NCBI GenBank assembly: GCA_022508405.1 | Contig: JAFLVI010000003.1 | Coordinates: 1 to 64,000, forward strand | Length of the DNA: 64,000 nt | Reading direction: 5' to 3' | From: Clostridiales bacterium | GTDB lineage: Bacteria; Bacillota; Clostridia; Christensenellales; Pumilibacteraceae | Shown here: one piece after another, positions 24,826 to 33,208 of the stretch | How the letters are laid out: each line of letters starts with the position of its first letter | Position numbering within the stretch: position 1 is the first letter of the stretch | Notes under the pieces: generated by a model | What the model was told of the DNA's origin: nothing | Databases searched by the model: none | Seen by the model: the letters and a program-made list of their open reading frames with translations, nothing else | Made by a program: the position numbers and the translations under genes

Positions 24826-25773
24826 ATGGACGTATCGTCATACAAGCCCAAGGGCAGAATAGAACACAAACATCTACTTAACCTACTCGATTATTCGGCT
24901 GCCGATATTTACGAGATTTTGCATTTGGCAGGATCGCTTAAAACATCATTCCACAAGGGCAAAAAGCACGAGCTTCTCAAGGGCAAAACCCTTGCGATGA
25001 TATTCAGCAAATCATCCACCCGCACGCGCGTATCGTTTGAAATGGGCATGCACCAACTGGGCGGACACTCGCTGTTTTTGTCCAGCAACGACATTCAACT
25101 GGGCAGAGGCGAAACCATACACGACACCGCCAAAGTTCTTTCGCGCTACGGCATAGACGGTATTATGATTCGCACCTTCAAACAGTCGGACGTGGAAGAC
25201 CTTGCACGTTACGGCACGTTTTCGGTTATAAACGGCCTTACGGACGACTTTCACCCCTGCCAAGCTCTTGCCGATATTTTTACCGCTTACGAAAAGTACG
25301 GGCATCTTAACGGCATAAAACTTGCGTACTTCGGCGACGGCAACAACATGGCGCACTCGCTTATGCTGGCTGGCGCAAAGACCGGTATGGAAGTGTGCAT
25401 TTGCTCGCCGGAAGGCTTCTCGCCCAATCCCGATATAACCGCGGCGGCGCAAAAATTCGGCAAAGTTACTGTCACCGACAATGTGGAAGAAGCCGCAACA
25501 AACGCTGACGTACTGTATACCGACGTCTTCTTTTCCATGGGTCAGGCCAAAGACCCCAAAAAAGAAAAAGTGCTTATGCCCTATCAGGTCAATGCCGATG
25601 TAATGGCAATGGCAAAAAAGGACGCCGTGTTTATGCACTGTCTGCCCGCACACCGCGGCGAAGAAGTTACGGAAGACGTAATAGACTCCGAGCGCTCGGT
25701 AATCTTTCAGGAAGCGGAAAATCGCCTGCATGTGCAAAAGGCAATCATGTGCTTGCTGATGGGCAAAAGATAA
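24826..25773 (+). CDS. argF: Ornithine carbamoyltransferase
   Basis: 315 residues. It makes citrulline from ornithine and carbamoyl phosphate. The carbamoyl-phosphate loop is SSTRTRVSFE, HPCQALAD and the ornithine/cysteine motif HCLPAHRGEE are present, and the length is typical. The start at 24826 has AGGAG seven bases upstream; an earlier in-frame ATG would add 19 unlikely residues. argG and argH are not in the window. A GNAT gene follows after 14 bases. Confidence 0.96.
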   Translation: MDVSSYKPKGRIEHKHLLNLLDYSAADIYEILHLAGSLKTSFHKGKKHELLKGKTLAMIFSKSSTRTRVSFEMGMHQLGGHSLFLSSNDIQLGRGETIHDTAKVLSRYGIDGIMIRTFKQSDVEDLARYGTFSVINGLTDDFHPCQALADIFTAYEKYGHLNGIKLAYFGDGNNMAHSLMLAGAKTGMEVCICSPEGFSPNPDITAAAQKFGKVTVTDNVEEAATNADVLYTDVFFSMGQAKDPKKEKVLMPYQVNADVMAMAKKDAVFMHCLPAHRGEEVTEDVIDSERSVIFQEAENRLHVQKAIMCLLMGKR

Positions 25774-25787
25774 AAATTAAAGGATAA

Positions 25788-26309
25788 ATGGTTGATATAA
25801 TGTATTTGGCAATACGCCGCGCAACCGATAACGACACGGATAAGGTTCTTAAGGTAACAAAGGAATCGTTTTCGCTGTACCAAGAGGAATTGCACGTAAA
25901 CTACGAGGTAAAGGCGCTTAAAGAAACCATAGAAACCACCCTAAATGACATACGCGAAAACGCGGTGTTTGTAGTGGAGCGGTTTGGCGAACTTGTGGGC
26001 GCAATTCGCATAAAAAAGCTGTCCGATGATCTTTGGTACATATATCGTTTTGGCGTCAGTCCCAAAATAAGCAACAGTGGCTTAGGGTCTGCGCTGTTGG
26101 ACGCGGCAATAAATTACGCGCGCGAAAACGGCGCAAAAGCGATTGCTCTGCATACCAACGCCAAATATTACCGCCTTGCAAGATACTATTACGGCAAGCA
26201 GTTTTTCGTCCATTCCACAACATTCGACCGCGGATATGTGCGCGCGCTTTTTGTGCTGGAGCTTGTTGCGGACGCAGGCATAGACCTATCCCCCGCTTTT
26301 TTACAATAA
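25788..26309 (+). CDS. GNAT-family N-acetyltransferase, possible acetylglutamate synthase
   Basis: 173 residues, single GNAT domain: RRATDNDTDKVLKVTKESF at the start, a central beta strand YIYRFGVSP, and the acetyl-CoA pyrophosphate loop SNSGLGSALLDAAI, with DRGYVRALF near the end. AAGG sits close to the ATG. It lies 14 bases after argF, so it belongs to the arginine transcript. The window's arg cluster has neither argJ nor argA, although its enzymes use acetylated intermediates. Short GNAT enzymes of about 170 residues serve as acetylglutamate synthase in actinobacteria, so that role is plausible here; it could equally acetylate something unrelated. Confidence 0.75.
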   Translation: MVDIMYLAIRRATDNDTDKVLKVTKESFSLYQEELHVNYEVKALKETIETTLNDIRENAVFVVERFGELVGAIRIKKLSDDLWYIYRFGVSPKISNSGLGSALLDAAINYARENGAKAIALHTNAKYYRLARYYYGKQFFVHSTTFDRGYVRALFVLELVADAGIDLSPAFLQ

Positions 26310-26329
26310 ATAATAGTAAATAAAAAGCT

Positions 26330-26354
26330 AGCGCGCTACCACCGGTAGCGCGCT
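26330..26354. terminator. Bidirectional terminator within a long inverted repeat
   Basis: AGCGCGCTACC and GGTAGCGCGCT pair perfectly around ACC. The symmetry extends outward: AATAAATAATAG at about 26307-26318 is repeated inverted at about 26366-26377, where it merges with a GAATTAA 7-mer array that reaches the yfbR stop codon. Confidence 0.85.
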
Positions 26355-26373
26355 TTAATTTTACCTATTATTT

Positions 26374-26390
26374 ATTCTTAATTCTTAATT
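26374..26390 (-). repeat. 7-bp tandem repeat (GAATTAA) at the yfbR stop
   Basis: Two GAATTAA-type units on the minus strand lie directly at the stop codon of the nucleotidase gene. They belong to the same repeat family as the arrays near 2763, 50148, 52483, 56221 and 56416. Confidence 0.55.
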
Positions 26391-26970
26391 AGTCTAAAAG
26401 ACTGTCAAGGCTCATCGAATATGCGGGGATAAACACGTCAAGGAAGTATTTTACCGATTTTTCGGGGACTTCGTTAAGGTTGTTAAGCGTGGCCTCGTAC
26501 GCCTTTTCAAACTCCTTGTTGCCCACCGCAAGCTCTTCCACGCATTTTATAAGCGCGCTCATTTTGTCCGCACGCTTTACGTAAACGTATTCCGGCTCTT
26601 TTTTGTCAGCCTTGACGTACGGCGAGAATGCGGCTTTCAGCTCTTCCGGCAGTGTGTCCACCAGCTTTTGCTCGGCGCGGCGCTCTATATTCTTGTACGC
26701 GCGGTTTATGTCCGCATCGTAATACTTGACGGGCGTGGGAAGATCGCCTGTTACAACTTCCGCCGCTTCGTGGTACAGCGCGATTACAGCCGCTCTTTCT
26801 GCGTCCAGCTTGCCGCCGTATAATGTGTTTTCTATCACGCACAGCGCGTGCGCTATCATGGCCACTTGCATTGTGTGCTGTGCCACGTCCTCCACCGATG
26901 TGTTGCGCATAAGCGCCCACCTATCGATGAGCTTCATCCTATCCAAAAACGCAAAAAATTTACTCGGCAT
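26389..26970 (-). CDS. yfbR: YfbR-type HD 5'-deoxynucleotidase with HE in place of HD
   Basis: 193 residues from the ATG at 26970, matching YfbR length. The alignment by eye is strong: RWALMRNTSVEDVAQHTMQVAMIAHAL, TGDLPTPVKYY, and KRADKMSALIKCVEELAVGN. YfbR removes phosphate from deoxynucleoside 5'-monophosphates. Oddity: the metal-binding His-Asp pair of the E. coli enzyme reads His-Glu here (ALYHEAAEV; codons CAC GAA), while the catalytic glutamate three residues on, the first His and the last Asp are kept. The start overlaps the end of the transketolase gene by 11 bases, so the two are co-transcribed. Confidence 0.88.
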   Translation of the reverse strand: MPSKFFAFLDRMKLIDRWALMRNTSVEDVAQHTMQVAMIAHALCVIENTLYGGKLDAERAAVIALYHEAAEVVTGDLPTPVKYYDADINRAYKNIERRAEQKLVDTLPEELKAAFSPYVKADKKEPEYVYVKRADKMSALIKCVEELAVGNKEFEKAYEATLNNLNEVPEKSVKYFLDVFIPAYSMSLDSLLD

Positions 26971-28975
26971 CAGTTCTATTCCCGAACAGAGCTTCCGCCT
27001 TACTGCAGGTGCGGATTGTCTTTTTGGCAAGCTTGACCACATTATCGGCAGTAAAGCCGCAAATCTCAAACATGATATTGGCAGGCGCGCTCATGCCGAA
27101 TGAATCTATACAGCAGTATTCTCCGTCCAAACCGACATACTTGTACCAGCATGTGCTTCTGCCCGCCTCAACGGCAACGCGTGCGCGCACATTGGACGGC
27201 AAAACCGATTCCTTGTACTTAGCCGTCTGAATGTCAAACAGCTCCATACACGGCATACTCACTACGCGCGCGTCTATGTTTTCTTTTAACAGTTCCGCTT
27301 TGGCGTTCATTGCAAGCGAAAGTTCGGAGCCGCTTGCGATAAGAATGACGTCCGGCGTTTCCTTATTGCTGTCTTCGGCGATATAGCCGCCAAACAGCGC
27401 GTCGGGCGTAGTGCATTCAAGCTGCGGCAGGTTTTGACGGGACGTAACAATCACCGTGGGGCTTTTTCCCGTCCAAGCGGATTCGTACGCCGCCGCCGTT
27501 TCGGTTGCGTCTGCGGGACGGAAAACCTTTATATTGGGGATTGAGCGCAACATGGTAAGCTGTTCTATAGGCTGATGCGTGGGGCCGTCCTCGCCTACGC
27601 CTATGCTGTCGTGCGAAAGAATGTAAACGACGGGGATATTCATGAGCGCGCTCATGCGGATAGCCGCTTTCATATAATCGGAAAACACGGTAAACGTCGC
27701 GCAAAACGGCAAAAGTCCGCCGTGCAGATACATGCCGTTGCATATTGCGCCCATCGCATGCTCGCGTATGCCGAAGTGAATATTGCGCCCGTTTTCCGTT
27801 GCCGATACGTCGCCGCCGTCCTTGATTACAACCATATTGGACGTGGCAAGGTCGGCGGAACCGCCTACTATATACGGGTTATACTCCGCAACGGTATTGA
27901 GTATGCGCTGGCTGGACGCGCGCGTCGCTTCCGGCTTTTCGGGCTTTTCATAAATGCTGTCCAGCGCGTCGAAATCTATGTTGCCCTTGCGCCATAATTG
28001 GAATTCCTCGTATTCTTCGGGGTACTTGGTCTTGTACGCCTTGACGATTTTATTCCAGTCGGCTTGCGCTTTGGCAAACTCTGGCGCCATTTCGGCTATA
28101 TGGTTTGTAACCTGCTGCGGCACTTCAAACGCCGCCGTCTTGTAAGCAAGCTTGGCGCGCAGCTCCTTTACATTGTCCGCGCCGAGCGGAGCGCCGTGAC
28201 ACTTGCTTGTGCCTGCAAGCGGAGATCCGTACCCTATTGTTGTATTTACAATAATAAGCGACGGCTTTTCTTTTTCGTCTTTGGCAAGCGTGATTGCCGC
28301 GGAAATGGCTTCCACATCTTCGCCGTCGTTTACGCGCAGTACCTGCCAGCCGAGCGCCTCGTGGCGTTTCCCCACGTCCTCGGTGAAGGCAAGATCTGTG
28401 CTTCCTTCAATGGTTATGCGGTTGCTATCGTACAGCACAATAAGCTTGCCCAGCTTTTGCGTGCCGGCAAAAGACGCCGCTTCGTTTTCTATGCCTTCCA
28501 TCATGCACCCGTCGCCGCACAGCGCGTAGGTGTAGTGGTTTATAAGCTCGCAGTCGGGTTTGTTAAACTTGCTTGCAAGGATGCGTTCCGCTAAGGCAAA
28601 GCCCACGGCATTCGCTATGCCCTGTCCGAGCGGGCCTGTGGATACTTCCACGCCGGCGGTAACACCGTATTCGGGATGACCGGGGGTCTTGGACGTGTGC
28701 TGGCGGAAGCGCATAAGATCTTCCTTGGTGAGTCCGTATCCAAACACATGTAAAAGCGAATACAACAGCGCCGATCCGTGCCCCGCGGAAAGGACAAACC
28801 TGTCGCGGTCGAAAAAGTTGGGATCTTTGGGATTGTGCTTAAGCTGTTTTGCAAACAACGCATAACCCATGGGCGCCGCGCCTAAGCATATGCCGGGGTG
28901 TCCGCTCTTTGCCTTTTCTATAGCTTCGACGGAAAGCATACGCAGTGTGGAAATTGTAAGTTGTTCGTTTGTCAT
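26960..28975 (-). CDS. tkt: Transketolase
   Basis: 671 residues, standard length. Thiamine-diphosphate enzyme of the pentose phosphate pathway that also supplies erythrose-4-phosphate for the shikimate pathway encoded just upstream. The ThDP motif GDGCMMEGIENEAASFAG is intact, as are KSGHPGICLGAAP at the start, HDSIGVGEDGPTHQPIEQL and FGIREHAMG with its catalytic glutamate. AAGGAG precedes the ATG. Middle gene of a phosphomutase-tkt-yfbR unit. Confidence 0.97.
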   Translation of the reverse strand: MTNEQLTISTLRMLSVEAIEKAKSGHPGICLGAAPMGYALFAKQLKHNPKDPNFFDRDRFVLSAGHGSALLYSLLHVFGYGLTKEDLMRFRQHTSKTPGHPEYGVTAGVEVSTGPLGQGIANAVGFALAERILASKFNKPDCELINHYTYALCGDGCMMEGIENEAASFAGTQKLGKLIVLYDSNRITIEGSTDLAFTEDVGKRHEALGWQVLRVNDGEDVEAISAAITLAKDEKEKPSLIIVNTTIGYGSPLAGTSKCHGAPLGADNVKELRAKLAYKTAAFEVPQQVTNHIAEMAPEFAKAQADWNKIVKAYKTKYPEEYEEFQLWRKGNIDFDALDSIYEKPEKPEATRASSQRILNTVAEYNPYIVGGSADLATSNMVVIKDGGDVSATENGRNIHFGIREHAMGAICNGMYLHGGLLPFCATFTVFSDYMKAAIRMSALMNIPVVYILSHDSIGVGEDGPTHQPIEQLTMLRSIPNIKVFRPADATETAAAYESAWTGKSPTVIVTSRQNLPQLECTTPDALFGGYIAEDSNKETPDVILIASGSELSLAMNAKAELLKENIDARVVSMPCMELFDIQTAKYKESVLPSNVRARVAVEAGRSTCWYKYVGLDGEYCCIDSFGMSAPANIMFEICGFTADNVVKLAKKTIRTCSKAEALFGNRTDAE

Positions 28976-29000
28976 ATATTTCTCCTTTTACAAGTGTCTG

Positions 29001-30752
29001 TTATTCTTCCGTATCGCCCGCACCGGTCGAATCAAAGTCGAAGTCATCGGAGGGCTCGTACATATCGTATGTTTCGGCGGGCTGTTCGTCAGTCTGCGCG
29101 TCGGCGTCATAGTCAAATTCGTCGGGCGTCTCATATGTCTCGTCTGATTCAGCGGGCATGTCGTACGCCGACGAGTCGGCTTCGACGTCACCGTCCTGCA
29201 TTTCGTATTGTTCATACGCTTCGTTAGGCGCGTCCGTGTTGTTGACGGTTGCTTCCGACTCCAGTATATAATCGTACAGCGGAGTGCAATCCAAACCGGT
29301 AAAGCCGTTTAAAAACGAGTACAAAAGCCGCGCTATGCTCAATGCGCCGCCGCGTTTATTTGATTCTATATAAATAGGAAGCACGGGATCGTGTACGCTG
29401 GTGCGCACAATAAAGTATCCGTCCGCATGCGACACATATGCGCGCACGCCCTCGTAGTTGTCATCGGAAAGTGCAAGCATGCGCTCGGACATGGCGGAAA
29501 GGCGCACAATGATTTTTTCGGCTACTTCGCGCCAGTTGTCGCAGGTAAAATTCAGTCTGATATCGCTTTCCGTCATGGGAACTTCCAAATCTTCTATCAA
29601 ATCGTTAAGCGTAAGCCCTTGACTTTGAAGATCGGAAAGCGCAATCAAAATTTTGGCTATAAAGAATGCGCCGTCATCCAAAAAGTAATGCTCGGCAAAC
29701 GCCGCGTGTCCGCTGCTTTCTATGGCGAGCGGTGCGTCTACCCCTTCGTCACACAGCCGCTTTGCTTCGTCTATAACATTGCGGTAACCGCGCTTAAACC
29801 GCTTTTGGACACCGCCGCGGCTTTCTATAAACTTGCGAAGCCCTTCGGTGGTGACGGAGTCGGTTACGATAGTGGCGCCTTGATGTTCGGGCAAAATCAT
29901 TGCCGCCGCAAGAGCAATAAGCTTGCAACGGTTTACTTCCGTGCCGTCCGCCGTTACTATGGCGCAACGGTCTGCGTCCGCGTCGAATATTATGCCCAAA
30001 TCGGCATTTGTGGAAATTACGCGGCTTTTAAGCGAGTCCATCGCCTCTGCGTTTTCGGGATTGGGCGCATGTGCGGGAAAGTTTCCGTTCGGCTCCAAAA
30101 ACTGCGACGGAGATACATCGCCGCCCAACGGTTCGATTACGCGTTTTGCAAAGAATCCGCCCGCGCCGTGTCCTGCGTCTACCGCGATTTTAAGTCCTTT
30201 TAACGGAAGGAACATCCCCGTTCCCTTCCTTATTGTTTCGGTAAGCGAATCGCAGTACAGCCGCAAAAAGTCGCGGCGGATAATTGTGGAAGTGGTTGAG
30301 CGCGGCAGTTTTTCACCGTTTTCTGCAAGCCCGATTATCTCGTCCAGCTGTTCGGAATTAACACCGCCTTCGGGCGTGAAAAACTTGAGTCCGTTGATGT
30401 CGCTCGGATGGTGGCTGGCGGTAATCATTATTGCACCGTCCACCGACATGGACGGGAACTGCGTTGTCATGTACGCCGCCGGTGTGGAAAACAACCCGCA
30501 TTCGTAAATTTCCAGACCGGCATACTTGAGTTCCGACACAATGGCGCGTTCAAACATTTCGCCCGTAAGCCTGCTGTCGCGCGCAACGGAAATCTTGCAT
30601 CTGGGCTTTTCGGTGCGCCTAGCAATCCACAGCGCAAAAGCGTTGGCAAAATCCCGAACAGCCTGTTCGGTAAGAGGCGCGCTTTTACCTTCGGACTCGA
30701 TCGCTCTGCCGCGAATGTCCGTTCCGCTCTTTAATATGCCGTAATTATTCAT
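29001..30752 (-). CDS. Phosphomannomutase/phosphoglucomutase with acidic C-terminal tail
   Basis: 583 residues. The alpha-D-phosphohexomutase fold is complete up to about residue 500: phosphoserine loop TASHHPSDING (Ser113), metal loop DADADR (Asp257, 259, 261), sugar loop AIESSGHAAF (345 region) and the phosphate-binding GYFIVRTSVHDPVL. It interconverts hexose 1- and 6-phosphates. Residues 500-583 are an extra low-complexity tail rich in Asp, Glu, Tyr and Ser (DETYETPDEF, DMYEPSDDFDFD), unusual for the family and probably disordered. GGAGG precedes the ATG. First gene of the unit with tkt and yfbR. Confidence 0.9.
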   Translation of the reverse strand: MNNYGILKSGTDIRGRAIESEGKSAPLTEQAVRDFANAFALWIARRTEKPRCKISVARDSRLTGEMFERAIVSELKYAGLEIYECGLFSTPAAYMTTQFPSMSVDGAIMITASHHPSDINGLKFFTPEGGVNSEQLDEIIGLAENGEKLPRSTTSTIIRRDFLRLYCDSLTETIRKGTGMFLPLKGLKIAVDAGHGAGGFFAKRVIEPLGGDVSPSQFLEPNGNFPAHAPNPENAEAMDSLKSRVISTNADLGIIFDADADRCAIVTADGTEVNRCKLIALAAAMILPEHQGATIVTDSVTTEGLRKFIESRGGVQKRFKRGYRNVIDEAKRLCDEGVDAPLAIESSGHAAFAEHYFLDDGAFFIAKILIALSDLQSQGLTLNDLIEDLEVPMTESDIRLNFTCDNWREVAEKIIVRLSAMSERMLALSDDNYEGVRAYVSHADGYFIVRTSVHDPVLPIYIESNKRGGALSIARLLYSFLNGFTGLDCTPLYDYILESEATVNNTDAPNEAYEQYEMQDGDVEADSSAYDMPAESDETYETPDEFDYDADAQTDEQPAETYDMYEPSDDFDFDSTGAGDTEE

Positions 30753-30788
30753 ACGCCCTCCGTAATGCGGGATATGTTTCTCCCGTAT

Positions 30789-30817
30789 ATTATATATCTT
30801 TTAGTCGTTTTTGACAA
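30789..30817 (-). promoter_or_regulatory. Promoter of the phosphomutase-tkt-yfbR unit
   Basis: On the minus strand TTGTCA (30812-30817) and TATAAT (30789-30794) are 17 bases apart, in the 108-base gap after the shikimate operon. Confidence 0.75.
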
Positions 30818-30860
30818 ATGCTTTTAACATAAATTCGCCAAATTTCCCAAAATATCGCGA

Positions 30861-32012
30861 CTATAAAATATTAAAAATCTCATCATACCCTTTTACGGCG
30901 TAGTCCGCTTCGCTTACCGCACCGCCGCTCGGGTCAAACAGGCATGTATCAAGCCCGCTGTTTATGCCGCCGCGAATGTCCGAATTTACGCCGTCGCCAA
31001 ACACGAGTACTCTCGATTTATCGGTTACATCAAGCGCTTTTAACACATAGTCGAAAAACCGCGCGTCCGGCTTGTTGTACCCTATCTCGTCCGAAATAAA
31101 CACACCGTCCGTGTGACTTATGACTGCCTTTAACCGCTCGCGTGCGATAAAAGCAAACCCGTTGGTAATTATGTATACCTTTATTCCCCGCGCGCGCACG
31201 TCGTCCAAAAACTCGATCGCGCCGTCAATCACAAACCGCGTCCTTTTCATTTCCGCCATGAACGCGGCGCTCATGGCCGAAGCGTCAAAATTCTCGTTTA
31301 ACCGCTCTTTTAACATTGCAAAGCGCAGTTTATCCAACTCGTCGCGCAACAACCCTTCGTTTTCCAGCTTGCGCCACACAAAAACCGTTATGTCCGAAAA
31401 CTCGGCGATTATTTTTTGATCGGGGGCTTTTACGCCCACCTGCCGCGCCGCGTTAACTACAGAAGTGCACATGGCTTTTTTAAAGTCCAGCACAGTATCG
31501 TCCGCATCGCAAAGCAAAATATCGTACCTGTTGTTGCGCGGACGTGCCAAAGCTTTTGATAGCTTTTGCACGCAGTCGCCGCCGGACGTATCTATAGTGT
31601 AATCGGCATAGCGGCGGTATAGTTTTTCGCGCTCGTTAATTGTTTTTTCCAAATAGTTCTTAAACGGTCTGTCCGAAGATTCAATTCGTTTTTTCAGAAT
31701 ATCTATCGGCGCAGTCAAATACACAATATCGCAGTTGCGGCGCAAAGCTGACATGTTGCGCTTACTAAGCACCGCGCCGCCGCCGCACGATATTATTGTA
31801 GCGTTTGAAGAAGCCGCGTCGATTACAATTTCGCTCTCCGCCTGTCTGAATGCTTTTTCGCCGTGCTCGTCTATAAAGCGCGAAATATCGCCGTACCGAG
31901 CGGTAAACTCGCCGTCGGTATCGATAACCTGCCCACCGAAGCTTTGCGCATACCGCAATGCCAGTGTGGACTTTCCGCTGCCCATAGGACCGATAAAGGC
32001 TATCTTTCGCAC
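30861..32012 (-). CDS. aroK: Shikimate kinase fused to a HAD-family phosphatase
   Basis: 383 residues. Residues 1-155 are a shikimate kinase: Walker A GPMGSGKST (8-16), shikimate-binding DTD (31-33) and SCGGGAV (75-81), and lid Arg115 in SDRPF. Residues 163-383 are a complete HAD hydrolase of the YjjG/haloacid dehalogenase type: Asp169-x-Asp171 (LLCDADDT), an alpha-helical cap, ITNG (Thr283), Lys314 in GYNKPD, and GDGVNSD (Asp340, Asp345). The junction is a short basic linker (RPRNNR) with no stop or frameshift. Last gene of the aro operon, overlapping aroQ by 13 bases. The kinase should make shikimate 3-phosphate; the phosphatase substrate is unknown. Confidence 0.92.
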   Translation of the reverse strand: MRKIAFIGPMGSGKSTLALRYAQSFGGQVIDTDGEFTARYGDISRFIDEHGEKAFRQAESEIVIDAASSNATIISCGGGAVLSKRNMSALRRNCDIVYLTAPIDILKKRIESSDRPFKNYLEKTINEREKLYRRYADYTIDTSGGDCVQKLSKALARPRNNRYDILLCDADDTVLDFKKAMCTSVVNAARQVGVKAPDQKIIAEFSDITVFVWRKLENEGLLRDELDKLRFAMLKERLNENFDASAMSAAFMAEMKRTRFVIDGAIEFLDDVRARGIKVYIITNGFAFIARERLKAVISHTDGVFISDEIGYNKPDARFFDYVLKALDVTDKSRVLVFGDGVNSDIRGGINSGLDTCLFDPSGGAVSEADYAVKGYDEIFNIL

Positions 32013-32419
32013 AGCAAAAACTCCAATGCCAGCATATAGCTGTCACCGCCGAAGCCGGCTATACAGCCCGCAGTGTGCTTTGCCAAAACGCTTTTTTGCC
32101 TAAACTCTTCCCGCGCCAAAATGTTGGACAAATGCACTTCCACTGTTTTTGCCTTTACGCAGGACAGTGCGTCTGCAATCGCGTACGAATAATGTGTGTA
32201 CGCCCCCGCATTTATAATAAGCCCGTCAAAGCCGCCTTTTTGCAAACGGTTGACTATTTCGCCTTCTATATTGGACTGAAAAAACTCTATCTCCGCGCCC
32301 TTGCTGTCGGCAAGGGCTTTAAGTCGCGCGTTGATATCGTCCAAACTTTCCGTGCCGTAAATATCTTCCCGACTGCCAGTTATGTTGATATTTACGCCGT
32401 TTAACACCAAAATCTTCAT
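32000..32419 (-). CDS. aroQ: 3-dehydroquinate dehydratase, type II
   Basis: 139 residues, the usual size of the dodecameric type II enzyme. It dehydrates 3-dehydroquinate to 3-dehydroshikimate. The catalytic tyrosine is in REDIYG, and NAGAYTHYSYAI, EVHLSNILAREEFR and the histidine-bearing region match the family. The usual NGPNLN reads NGVNIN. The start abuts the aroE stop and the end overlaps aroK. Confidence 0.95.
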   Translation of the reverse strand: MKILVLNGVNINITGSREDIYGTESLDDINARLKALADSKGAEIEFFQSNIEGEIVNRLQKGGFDGLIINAGAYTHYSYAIADALSCVKAKTVEVHLSNILAREEFRQKSVLAKHTAGCIAGFGGDSYMLALEFLLCER

Positions 32420-33208
32420 TTAGTCACCTCCTATTTCGCCGCGCTCGCGCAAAAGCTTTGCCGTACTTTCATATACCTTTTCTACATCAAAGTCGTCCCG
32501 CAACAATATTTTGTCGCCTTCTATCGCTTGATAGACCAGCATGTCAGTGCCGTCCGCGACAGTCGCGCCGTTATTGCGGGTGCGCCGCAAAAACGGAGTG
32601 AGCGAGTCCGAATACACAACGTCAAACGCATAATCGAACATCGGCGGAACACAAAATTCTTTTAGCGCGTCTTCGCCGTTAATGCCGAGCGGCGTGCAGT
32701 TTACTATCATTTGTGCCGACTGGTTTGTGTACAGCTCGGCATTATTGTACTTTGCCGCAAGCCGCGCACCGTTTACCACCGACCGCCCCAGCACGTACGC
32801 CTTTTTTCCGGCTCCGTCAAGCGCATTTACTACCGCGTGCGCCGCGCCGCCTGTACCCAAAACCAACACGGCGTTTACTTTGTTTTTCCAGTCCGCAAAG
32901 TTTCTGTTCAGCGCGCGCATAAATCCCGCGCCGTCCGTACTGTGTGCCGATCTATCCGCACACCGCACCACGTTGACCGAAAAATCCGCGTCCGGAATAA
33001 ACCGACTTATCTCCGACTTGTACGGCTTGGTCACAAAAAAACCGTCGTAATCGCGCAAAAGGCGGTTTACCGCTTCGGTCAGTCTGTCGTACGGCGTATC
33101 TGTTACGTCAAACTCTATACCCAGTCCCAGTACTTGCGAAATCGCCCTGTGCACGGCGGGCGACTTTGTGTAAGATATGTCTCTGCCGAGAAGCGCTATT
33201 TTATACAC
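32420..33208 (-). CDS. aroE: Shikimate dehydrogenase
   Basis: 262 residues. NADP-dependent reduction of 3-dehydroshikimate. Shikimate-binding SYTKSPAVH and the catalytic lysine in FFVTKPYK are present. The nucleotide loop VLGTGGAAHAV, the NCTPLG segment and DVVYSDSLTPFL follow. It is somewhat divergent (STDGAGF where NTD is usual). Overlaps the end of aroA by eight bases. Confidence 0.94.
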   Translation of the reverse strand: MYKIALLGRDISYTKSPAVHRAISQVLGLGIEFDVTDTPYDRLTEAVNRLLRDYDGFFVTKPYKSEISRFIPDADFSVNVVRCADRSAHSTDGAGFMRALNRNFADWKNKVNAVLVLGTGGAAHAVVNALDGAGKKAYVLGRSVVNGARLAAKYNNAELYTNQSAQMIVNCTPLGINGEDALKEFCVPPMFDYAFDVVYSDSLTPFLRRTRNNGATVADGTDMLVYQAIEGDKILLRDDFDVEKVYESTAKLLRERGEIGGD

